Source: Parachlorella kessleri
Lineage: Eukaryota; Chlorophyta; Trebouxiophyceae; Chlorellales; Chlorellaceae
Length of the DNA: 16,989 bases
Direction of reading: 5' to 3'
Assembly: GCA_001598975.1 (NCBI GenBank)
Contig: BBXU01003265.1
Location: 1-16,989 of the forward strand
Positions 8,816 to 16,989 of the stretch are shown here, one piece after another (position 1 is the first letter of the stretch; each line of letters starts with the position of its first letter). A program made the translations under genes and the position numbers. The notes below the pieces were generated by a model. It was given only the letters and a program-made list of their open reading frames with translations, had not been told where the DNA came from and made no database searches.

Positions 8816-9462
8816 TTGAAGGGTGGTAAGCGTTGAGGTTGGAGTAACATATGCATACGAAGCAGGGAGGTTGGGGGAGGAGCTTGGAATCAAACACATA
8901 TGTATTGAAGAAGGGGGAGTGTGTGTGTGCTACTGCATGGGGTCCATTAAGACACACCAGGGAAGAAAGCACGTTGGGGAGTAAGTGGGTTCATAACCAC
9001 CACTCCTTCGGAGTGCCTCAACCCCAGCCCGGTTAGCTGGCAGCTTTTAACCTTGTGGTCCTAATGGAACACGCCAGGGTTCGATCCTGGGAGGGGCAAC
9101 TTCTGCATTTTCACATTCTGCATGGCCGCTGGTGCGTCCCGCTATATGCCGGGTGCACAGCCTCTGCTACTACATGGGGTGAGGTAGGGATGGGTACAGG
9201 CGTCAGATGCACGGGCTGGGATACAAGAATGGGTGGGCAATCCGTCGGAGCGACTCTCGGCGAGAGGGTTTTGCAGCAGCTGGTGTGAGTGTTCCTGTGG
9301 AAGTGGCCGCAGGTTGGCCAGGGGCCCTCATTCTACCTTGGCTGCCTAGTGTTGGAGAGAGCAAAGAAGGGGTGTATCGACAGTAGGGCGGCGGCGATAC
9401 CAACAGAGCATGTGGGAACCTATCGCTGCCTCAACGGGGAGGCACCCTGCCCTCTGCGGCTG

Positions 9463-9467
9463 TGTAA
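9463..9467 (+). terminator. Candidate polyadenylation signal TGTAA
   Basis: TGTAA is the usual poly(A) signal of chlorophycean algae. This is a copy on the plus strand after the SR-gene stop and would give a 3' UTR of about 650 nt, a normal size in that group. A later copy lies near 10168. The motif is short and would occur by chance, so the assignment is weak. Confidence 0.3.
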
Positions 9468-9511
9468 TGACAGCCTGTGTGTTCAATCTGCGTGCAGTGG
9501 AACGGGCGGAG

Positions 9512-9810
9512 GCTTCTGGTGGAGGTGGCGCGGCACCCTCGCTGAGGCCCTGGATCTCCCAGGCATCCTTGCAAGATTCTTTTGAGGATTCCACGGGGGC
9601 TGCTGGTGGAGGGGGTGGGCCACCCTCGCTGAGGCCCTGGATCTCCCAGGCATCCTTGCAAGATTCTTTTGGGGATTCCACGGAGGCTGCTGGTGGAAGT
9701 GGCGCGGCACCCTCGCTGAGGCCCTGGATCTCCCAGGCATCCTTGCAAGAGTCTTATGGGATCCTACAGGGGCTGCTGGTGGAGGTGGCGGGCCACCCTC
9801 GCTGAGAGCC
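9512..9810. repeat. Tandem repeat, 87-bp unit, about 3.4 copies
   Basis: CACCCTCGCTGAG starts at 9534, 9621, 9708 and 9794, giving spacings of 87, 87 and 86 bp. Because 87 is a multiple of three, the array is open on both strands. The plus strand gives repeated SLRPWISQASLQDSF with Gly-rich spacers, and the minus strand gives repeated SCKDAWEIQGLSEG. A diverged fragment (CAGGTATCCTTGCTGAG) follows near 9891. An acceptor-like CGTGCAG precedes it at 9491-9497. Whether either strand is translated cannot be told. Confidence 0.85.
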
Positions 9811-10576
9811 TGTAGCAGGAGATGCTATATAGCGCCCGTGCTATGCATGCTATGATGGGTGTGTGTGGGTAGGCGGAGCGGAATGGACTCCAGGTATCCT
9901 TGCTGAGATGCTTGTGGATGTTCCGGAGGCCTAGCCTTGTAGGCCAGCCGCCTAGCCCTTGTGTGCGAAGGGCGTTCAAATGGCGCAGCTAGTGCGGCGG
10001 GATTAACGCGGCGTTAGGTCCGATGCGAGTTTTCCAAGCACAGGAAAGGGCGCTAAAGCTGTCTAGGAGAAGATTTTCAGTGGCGGTATTAGAGTGTGTC
10101 CAGCCTGGCAGAAGAGCTGCCTAGGGAGTTTTGGATCTATGGGAATCATGGTGGGTCTGACACCCCTGTAATTCCCGGATGCTGGGCCCGTAGCGTATTC
10201 TCTGCTCCATTTGGATGCCAGGCTTCGGGGCTTTCAAGGCTGCTGTGTGTGGTATGCCTGCAGCTGGTGGAATTGGGCATGCGCAGGCAGTCTACACCAA
10301 CGTTAACCTTCGCCAACCATCAACCTCTATATTGCCGACTTGTAGGGCTGGTGGTCTCTGAGTGCACCACCATGGTGGCCCTTCTTGCAGGCCAGTATGC
10401 ATTGCTTGGACGACTTGTATCTTATGCAAGGTGCATTGAACATGCGGTGCTCAGAGCTGTCATGACAGCGTGATGACTGATCAGTTATGTGGCCAAGGTC
10501 CAAGTGCATGAACCAGTGAGTTCCTGGCATCTGTATGGCTTACGCTGCACACCTCCACCTGATAGCTGCTTAGCTA

Positions 10577-10613
10577 CAATGTGGGGCAAGTGGTCACCAC
10601 TTGCCTCACATTG
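10577..10613. repeat. 37-bp near-perfect palindrome
   Basis: The left arm CAATGTGGGGCAAGTGGT (10577-10594) and right arm 10596-10613 are reverse complements at 17 of 18 positions, around a single central C. No target duplication or larger terminal repeat was found around it. It could be a remnant of a foldback element or a cruciform-prone site. Confidence 0.8.
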
Positions 10614-11297
10614 CGGTGTGTATGGGCACATTAGTAATTATAAGACATGTTGCAACGAACCACTGGGTGAACCCAGCCCCTACTTAACCCTTTACTCAAA
10701 CACCAGCTGGTGCATGCTGAAGCTGCAGCTGGTGCACATGGCTGTATACTACTGACGCTGGGCGCGCAAATGGCCGTATGTATGCTTTAGCAGACACCTC
10801 CGAGGAGTTCGATGATGCTTGCAACGTGAATGCATAAATATATTTATATCTATATAGAAATTTAGAATCGTGCAACACAAGGCGAGTGCCGCATCCACGT
10901 CACGAATCGTGTGGCATTTATATTTAGTAGTACTCTCGGTCAGTCCGTAGGTTGCAAACAGTGGACTTACACCTCGACCAGCAGCGCTGACAGCAGCGCC
11001 CGCGGCCGTACTGTAGATAAGTGCCTGTTACCTTGGCAGATCAAGTAAGTAGCGCAGTTTCGCGGGAACATTGCAAGGGAGCGTTCTACAAACACAAGCT
11101 AGCTAACCAAACTAAGGCACCAAGACCACGAAATGCTCGCGTGTGGGGCTCGACCCTGGGTGGGACCTCGTTCTAACAGGGCCGTTGTATGGACTTCCCA
11201 TACACACAAACAAACCTTCAATAAACCTTCAACTTTAGGCGCTCTGCAGACAGGAATTCGTAGCTTGGTTCGATCGTTTTGGTTTGAGGAACTGCGC

Positions 11298-11329
11298 TTC
11301 CCTGTTCAACTTCGGTTGAAGCTGGGGAA
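11298..11329 (+). other. C(UUCG)G tetraloop hairpin, possible structured RNA
   Basis: TTCAAC (11305-11310), TTCG (11311-11314) and GTTGAA (11315-11320) form a 6-bp stem on a C(UUCG)G loop. An outer 5-bp stem TTCCC/GGGAA (11298-11302, 11325-11329) lies beyond a small internal loop, and GGTT (11281-11284) can pair with AACC (11330-11333). Such loops are common in stable RNAs. I do not recognise an RNA family here. Confidence 0.35.
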
Positions 11330-12550
11330 AACCCTACGTCGAAGCATCTACGTTATATATTGGGACAGTATTACCCAGGCATTATCGATAGTCAATGTTC
11401 GCCCGTGGCAACCTTAGATTCGTAGTGCCAGAAGCTCTTAGAAGTTTGCTTTGGCAGCAAGTGCCCGCGCTTGTTAGCCCAGGTGGGGGAGGTTTGCTAC
11501 CCTAACTCGCGGGCTCTCCAGCCTCGGAGAAACTGTCCTTCTGACGGAACATCGTTTGAAGTGTTTATAGCTGTTTGTTAGTTCTTGCCGTGCTTTACAC
11601 TCACCAAGCGAGTAGCGGAAAAACACTAGACGCTCGACTGGCACGCGCAAGGCTTTGCTTCGCAGGAAGACTTGCTGTATATGCCGATACACCGAGATAG
11701 TTAGACACTCTTCTCCTCATGATAAGAGGTACGTTGGCAACTCTTGAACGGGGGATCATGGAGCCCGCCCCACTTGTAGCTTGCAGAAGTTGCTGCTGTA
11801 ATGCTACCTATTTCGTTTATTCAAGGATATTGAAGACTGTTTGACCGACCCCCGCGTAACAAGGCCGCCTAAGCGTTGCTTAGTCGGTACCACACACGGT
11901 TACGCCAGCTGGGAACGCAACTGTGAAGTACCTGTCCTGACACGGTTCCCCCTAGTGCGCCTGAATGGTGCTTATGTTATAGCTTTGGAATTCCAGGTCC
12001 CCTGTTGAGGCGTGGTGCTAGTAACGGTGCAGTGGGGCGGAAGTGATGGGGCTGTGAGCTGTTGACTGAAAATGATGAACCAGATGAGGGTGTGAAGCCC
12101 AGGTGAGAGCAGCAGTAGCAGCAGTGGCAGCAGCTAGGTGGGGTATTGCAGGAACGCTATAGACGCCTGCCTGTTCCAGCTATCACCCAGTATCACAGCA
12201 ACCGTGCCGACTTTCATGTCGCTGCACCCTAGCCGAACTGGGGTGGATGCTATGTGTTGCAGCAGCACCGTCGCCAACTGGTGCGCAGGCCAGGCCAAAA
12301 TTTAGTATATTAAGTCTGTTCTGAAAACTGGGTCAATGGCCAGTGTTGCCTTGCTGCTTCAAGGGGAGTGCTCCACAGCAGCATAGACCTGCCTGTTGGC
12401 CCGCTTGCTCTAGGCACACATGCCGCAAGCTACAGCACTGTAGGCAGGAGTGTTGCAAAAGGCGGGGGTGCCTGTCGAGGTCCCAGAACCTCTTGCGTTG
12501 CCTACTGGAAACGGCAGCCTTCGCTTCCCCTTGCCACAGGCGTCAGGCAA

Positions 12551-15500
12551 ATGCGGACCGGTAGCGATGGTCGCCAACTTCGGGACAGCGCAATGCAGCC
12601 ACCAGCAGCAGTGCCCAAACGCCGACCACCGCCACCAGCAGCAGCCACAGGAGCACTTGCTGCAGGGACGCCACAGCAAGAAACATCAGCAACAGCAGCA
12701 GCAGCGGCATGGGATGCTGGCACCCTGTTGCCTTCACTAAGCTTTGACCCCAAGAACCTCATTTGCGCCTACAACGAGAAGTATTGGGTGGGTTTCTGCT
12801 GCAGGGAGGATGCCTTTCCCTTGCCTTGGGCGGTGGTCGCACTATCGGGAGGATGTTTTCCCCCTTGCCTTGAGCGCTAGTGCAACCACCGCTTGTCCTT
12901 GTTTGTCCCTTGGGAAGGTGTATTTCGCTTATGCGGCCATCTGAATAAAGCCCTTGGTATAACATTTGTTTGATCTACACAAGCCGAGCTCCGCGGCTGG
13001 GTGGTTTTGCCTGCATTGCATCTGTGGTGCGTGCGAGCTGTCAAGGCAAAAGCAGTCGGCGCCAACAGGTGTGCAGCAGCAGGCACGTACCTGCAAGCAG
13101 CTGGGGCGGTACTGCCCGGGTACTAACCATGTGCTGGGGACTGCTGCAGTACCGAGGGGAGGTGGTGGAAGTGGATGCTTCCAAGGATCCCCCAAGGGTG
13201 AAGGTGGCCTTTCGAGGCAAGTGACCGCAGCATCGCTCTCGATTCCTCTGTCCCTCATGTTTGTTTATGGTAGCAGGGAGAGCATAACAGACAGTTCCCC
13301 TTGATGTCAGTGCTGAAGGCCCTGTTCTTCAACCAATGTTGACCTTGCTTCCCATACCAGGGCCCCTGAAGTGATTTGTTTTCAGCTCGGCTGACTGCCG
13401 GAGCTGTCACCACATTGCTGTCGAACGCATGCTGTCACGTGCATCTTATCTTACTTGAGGGTGGCTACCCTGCAGGCTACCCCTCTTCTGATGACACCTG
13501 GCTGGATTCCACCTCAGACAGGTGAGCTAGCTTTTTGTTGGACCCACTTGGCGGACTCACGGCAGCATGGTGAGGTGGCAGTACGCTGTTTGATTGGACT
13601 ATACTAGGTGAGCTAGGTGCCTTGCTACTCTGGGGAAGAATGAAGGACGAGCTCAAAAGTATGAGTACCTGAGGAGAGAATGTTTACAATCACATCAACC
13701 CCTCAGTGCTCGCAAGAGGTGGCTCATGACTAATGTGGTAATCTCACAGCAGGCGTTCTCGTGCAGCCAAGGTGCCCAGACAGTGTTACACTCTAGTTGC
13801 CTTGGGGCTCATCGCGCCGCAGCCGCAGCCGCTCCCTGACTGCGACCAGACTTATGGACGTTGTCGCAGTGGCAGCTACCCCAGTCTGTAGCTCGAGTTA
13901 TAACCCATCTTGATCTTGGCTAACAGAGTGGAAGCGTATTTCTCAACTTATCGTCGCTGTTGCAGGCTGGCCACCTATGACCCCAAGCGCTTTCGGTCTT
14001 CCGGGCAGCTGGCATATGTGGTGGTGGGAGAAAAGGGCAAGCAGGTTCGTACAAGTGCAACCTGGAATTACCAAGGGCCATCAAAGCATGAGCGGCCACT
14101 GTATTTGCACTCCTCTTGTGTGGGTTGCATGTGTGGGTACCCACGTGCCGCTGAGGTAGCATGTAGTCATCAGTAGAGAGCATGTAGTCATTAGTAGCTA
14201 TGTAGTCATCTCGGTGCCTAGATACTGCCCGGAGGGCTTTGTGAGCCGTGAGCGACTCGGCCCCCCTACATGCTTGTATGGCTAGTATTCCTTGTTGTGA
14301 TTTTACAGTGGTCAGACGAGCATAAAGCTGGTGTTTCCAGGCTCTGTCTGCCTCCCCCTTGGGTGGCCACAAACCCTGGGGAGCAGATGCCCTAAGCTCT
14401 TGCGTCGTGCAAAGCAGGACCCCCTTAAGTCAGTGACACCGAGTCCAAAGGGTACCATTGCAAGGCATGGTACTGGCACGGGACTATTCTCCAAGTCTGC
14501 ACCCCCTTGCCGCTGCTTCCCGTCTGCTGCAGGGCAGTCGCAAGCGTGGTAGCCCAGCCCTGTCAAAAGACGGCTCCCAGGGACAAACAGAGCAGCAGCA
14601 GCGGCGGCAGCAGCAGGGCGTGGAGGAGAGAGTGGGCCCGCAAAATCTATCTGCTGAGGCTGGGGCTGCGGGGCCAGCTGTAGCGGGAAAGGGGGGATCG
14701 TCTCGGGGGGGCCCTGCGACGCGGTCCAGGTCTCATGACGCAGCCGACATCACACCCAGCAGCAGCCACAACACGGGCAAGCGCGCTCGGCGGCAGCCGC
14801 CGCAGCAGCAGGTGGGCAGCGCCGGCGGGTCGCCGCGCAGCAGGGCGCCAGCGTCGTCGGCCGGCGGTCAGCAGGTTGACGTGGCAGCTGGGGAGGCGCC
14901 GGCGCCTGCAGGCGCCGTTGCTGCTGCTGCAGACGGGTGTGCTGAGCTGCCGGGCCAGCAGGCACAGCAGGCAGTGGAGCTGGCTCAGCAGGCAGTGGCT
15001 GGTATGGGCGGTCCAGTGGCTGCCGACGTGCTGGCGACTGTCAAGCAGGAAAATGAGGAAGGGGGGCTGCCCTTGGGGCCCCAGCGGGTGGGCACGGGGC
15101 CACAGCAAATCCCCGTGCGGCCGTCGGAGCAAGAACCAAGGCAGCCGGCCCTCGAGGGCGATAGCTGCCGTCCTGCCTGGGAGGATTCTGGTGGGGATGC
15201 CGCTTTGCCTGCTGCGGAACCCCCAGCGGGGCAGCGGTACGGACGGGAAGCTCAGCAGCGACAGCCGCTTCTGGGGCAGGCTCAGCAGGCTCAGCGGGAG
15301 GGGCAGCGGGCACAGCAGGGACACGGGGGAGGCCGGTGGGGCAGCAGCAGCAGTGGCGGCAGCGGCGGCGGCAGCGACGCCGGGGGGCCCGCTGGCCAGG
15401 CCAGCAGCTGTTGGGCACGGGGCCAGCCTGCAGGTGAGTAAGCACGAGGCCAGGTAGTTGTTATCTGGTGACCTACTCCCCGGGGAAAGGGGGGGTGGCA

Positions 15501-16989
15501 ACTAGCACTGGTGGGTCTTGGCTCGCAGCCATTAAGCCAGCCTGCTGGTAAGTAAGGTCTCATGCATGGGCCGTTGGGTGGGCGAGTGTAGGGAAGGTGT
15601 TGTTTGTAGTAATTTGCTCGCTGCTGGTGAGACTGGCCAATGCTGACGTGGGGTCGGCCTGCCGGTGAGCGTTGTTGGATCGGGGCAGGTGCGTGGGGGG
15701 GTGGGGGGGGTGGGTGTGTGTGTGTGGTGGTGTGTGTGTGGTGGGGGGGATGTCAATGAAAGCCTAATATTGATCACCCATGTGCTGCTGGCCGGGCTGG
15801 CTGACTAGCAAGGTTTGGGGTCTACCCAGGCCGCTGGTGGGTGCATTCTTTAGAGGGTGGTTAGCTAGTATAGTGGTAGTCGGGGCTGGTCCTTGCTAGT
15901 ATGACAGCGTAGGCACCACTTATGCGCGCGGTCCCCACCAGTCGTAACAATGACTAACCCCCTCCCCACCGCAGGCCCCTTCGTGGCACTGTACCCAGCC
16001 ATAGAGCCCTGGCACCGCTCCCACCCCTCCCACACCCTGGCTGCCGCCCTGCTGCTGCACGGCGCCCTCTCAGCGGGGGCCCGCAGCCGCGGCCACGCCG
16101 CCGCCTGGCCGCTGACGCGCGCCTTCCTGCGCAGCGTGCTGGCGGAGCGCAGCGTGGCGCTGCTGGAAAGCGCGGCGGCGGGGTGTGCTGCCGCTGCTGC
16201 CGCTGTGCTGGGCCTGCCGGGCGCGTGGGCTGCTGAGTTAGCAGGGCATGGGACTGCAGGAGGGTCGGCATCCCTGAAGGCAGGGGCGGGGGCAGCTGTG
16301 AGCAGCCCCGGGGGCGCCTGGGGTGGGGGGAGTCGCCCCGGCAGCATTCCACCGCCAGCTGCGGCGGCCGTGGGAGTGGGGGATGCTGCTGGGTTAGCGG
16401 GGATGTTTCCAGGGCCGGCTGCAGCAGGCGCAGCGGGGAGTGGTGGAGATGAAACGTTGCCCTTGCAGGGGAGGCGAGTGGTGGAAGCTGAGCCCACAGT
16501 AGGTTCTCAGTTGGAGCACTACCCAGACCCGGAGCCGCGGCGGCGGGGGGTAGCGGGGGAGGGGAGAGGGGGCCCCGGGGGGCAGCCCCCGCCGGCGCCC
16601 CGGCCCCAGGGCGCAAGGAAGCGTAAACCGCCGGCGCCGGCACCGCTGCCCGCTCGGCATGCGCAGCATGCAGGGCAGCCCCAGCAGGCAATGCGGCCTG
16701 CCGTTGGCGAGCACTTCCTAGCCCTGCTGGGTGCTGTGAAGGACAGGACTTCCCCAGGACTGACAGGGTCGGGATCAGAGGCAGCACTCACAGCGCGTAC
16801 AGCGCCAGGAGCAGCAGCAGCAGCGGGTGCGAGGGAGGGGCCCTGGGATGGGCCTGCCGGGCAGCGGCGCGAGACGCGGTCCAGCAGTGACAGGAAGAAA
16901 AGAAAGCAAGGCCAGCCGGAGCCGCCGCCGCCAGCACAGCCGCTGGCGAGGGGCGCGCTGCAGGTGCTGCCCACGCGGCGCCCGCTCAG
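12551..16989 (+). CDS. Tudor-knot/chromo-barrel-like nuclear protein with long Gln/Ala/Gly-rich tail (continues past right edge)
   Basis: Phase-consistent exons are 12551-12787, 13150-13216, 13476-13521, 13966-14044, 14533-15433 and 15975 to beyond 16989, giving about 781 residues so far. Residues about 60-120 resemble a Tudor-knot or chromo-barrel fold: DPKNLICAYNEKYW, then YRGEVVEVDASKDPPRVKVA, then FRGYPSSDDTWLDSTSDRL. The pattern is a conserved WY start, a central strand, and a Gly-Tyr then DxW motif. Such modules read histone or DNA marks, or bind proteins in chromatin complexes. Exon 5 (300 codons) is Gln/Ala/Gly-rich with basic patches (GKRARR) and a TVKQE motif fitting the sumoylation consensus. 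Exon 6 starts FVALYPAIEPWHRSHPSHTL, then becomes Ala/Gly/Pro-rich with basic patches ARKRKPP and DRKKRK. The start is the first ATG in frame; 12593 is the next. An upstream coding exon is possible because CCACAG precedes the frame at 12535-12540. Intron 4 (14045-14532) may hide alternative exons. Function beyond a chromatin role is not claimed. Confidence 0.65.
13121..13127 (+). other. Branch-point-like TACTAAC
   Basis: This perfect TACTAAC lies 22 bases before the CTGCAG acceptor that precedes exon 13150-13216, the right place for a branch site. It supports that splice junction. A related TACTAAG at 7181-7187 is too close to its acceptor to serve. Confidence 0.55.
13217..13475 (+). other. 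GC-AG intron
   Basis: The donor is CGAG|GCAAGT, the classic strong GC-donor context, and the acceptor is CCCTGCAG|GCTAC. Using GC keeps the frame and joins VAFRG to YPSSDDTWLD, the expected domain order. The GT four bases downstream (13221) instead gives a stop soon after the junction (reading KLPLF then TGA). Choice of donor therefore decides whether the protein is full length. Confidence 0.75.
14161..14210. repeat. Short tandem repeat ATGTAGTCATYAGTAG
   Basis: Copies begin at 14161, 14182 and 14200, the last truncated. It lies in intron 4 of the chromo-barrel gene. It encodes stops in most frames, so it is not exonic. Confidence 0.75.
15434..15974 (+). other. Intron with (TG)n/G-rich microsatellite
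   Basis: The donor is CAG|GTGAGT and the acceptor CACCGCAG|GCC. This junction joins exon phases exactly (GCA G + GC CCC). Inside, about 15690-15750 is a TG/GGGGTG-rich microsatellite. No coding signal is seen in the rest of the intron. Confidence 0.75.

Larger units (their letters stand above)
8816..12550. other. Intergenic stretch, no recognised gene
   Basis: This runs between the SR-gene stop and the first credible ATG of the chromo-barrel gene. It contains an 87-bp tandem repeat (about 9512-9810), a 37-bp palindrome (10577-10613) and short perfect palindromes such as CCACCATGGTGG near 10370 and GCTGTCATGACAGC near 10457. It also holds an AT-rich patch (about 10830-10870), a C(UUCG)G hairpin near 11298-11329 and a tRNA-like fragment near 9027-9098. 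The part from about 10300 to 12300 is less GC-rich than the rest of the window. Short open frames there show no domain I recognise. The 3' UTR of the SR gene and 5' UTR exons of the next gene probably lie at its ends. Confidence 0.6.

Noticed and set aside
9027..9098. Functional tRNA (Lys-TTT, His-GTG or Arg-CCT were considered)
   Set aside because: No choice of anticodon gives a paired anticodon stem, the D arm does not form, and the T loop is one base short of the standard B box.
10078..10095. hAT terminal repeat-like CAGTGGCGG
   Set aside because: No inverted partner or 8-bp duplication was found nearby, so it is probably chance.
11474..11692. Minus-strand open frame of 72 codons
   Set aside because: There is no recognisable motif, splice support or neighbouring exon; it is short enough to occur by chance.
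12061..12140. C/D snoRNA, from AATGATGA near 12069
   Set aside because: No D box at a fitting distance with terminal pairing. The CTGA just upstream is on the wrong side.
14647..15501. Long minus-strand open frame opposite the Gln/Ala-rich exon
   Set aside because: It is a mirror of a GC-rich, CAG/GCN-rich exon. The plus strand has matching splice phases on both sides and the minus frame has none.
15865..16787. Overlapping minus-strand open frames near the right edge
   Set aside because: The plus strand is open for over 1 kb from a good acceptor in the phase set by the previous exon. The minus frames are low-complexity shadows.

Overview
This window looks like nuclear DNA of a green alga, most likely a chlamydomonadalean chlorophyte. 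The reasons are GC-rich sequence, genes broken into many short exons, GTGAGT-type donors with CTGCAG-type acceptors, abundant simple repeats, and Ala/Gly/Gln-rich proteins. The splicing factor is also closest to the plant SR45a/Tra2 type. No bacterial-style operon is seen. The taxon is inferred; the spliced gene structure is read directly.

Three genes can be assembled by hand with codon phases that agree across the junctions. (1) On the minus strand, from 4041 to beyond the left edge, is the N-terminal 252 residues of an ABCC/MRP-type ABC transporter in six exons. (2) On the plus strand, 4402-8815, is an SR-type splicing factor with a long RS domain followed by one RRM, in eight exons. It needs removal of one C from a seven-C run. 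Genes 1 and 2 diverge from a shared 360-bp region. (3) On the plus strand, from about 12551 to beyond the right edge, is a nuclear-looking protein with a Tudor-knot/chromo-barrel-like module, encoded by four small exons, followed by about 640 residues of Gln/Ala/Gly/Pro-rich sequence. It includes a well-supported GC-AG intron.

Between genes 2 and 3 lie about 3.7 kb without a recognisable gene. This stretch holds an 87-bp tandem repeat that is open on both strands, a 37-bp near-perfect palindrome, a C(UUCG)G hairpin, and a decayed tRNA-like fragment.

The most unusual signal is in the ABCC gene. Almost every visible exon edge has one or more partial copies of itself in the neighbouring intron, usually 73-116 bp away: exon 4 acceptor side (three extra copies), exon 3 acceptor side, exon 2 acceptor side (302 bp away), and the exon 4, 5 and 6 edges. 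Intron 1 also carries a complete 178-bp hAT-like MITE with 18-bp terminal inverted repeats and a perfect 8-bp target duplication. That duplication contains the 3' splice site of the intron. Together these suggest introns growing by local exon-edge duplication and by transposon insertion at splice sites.
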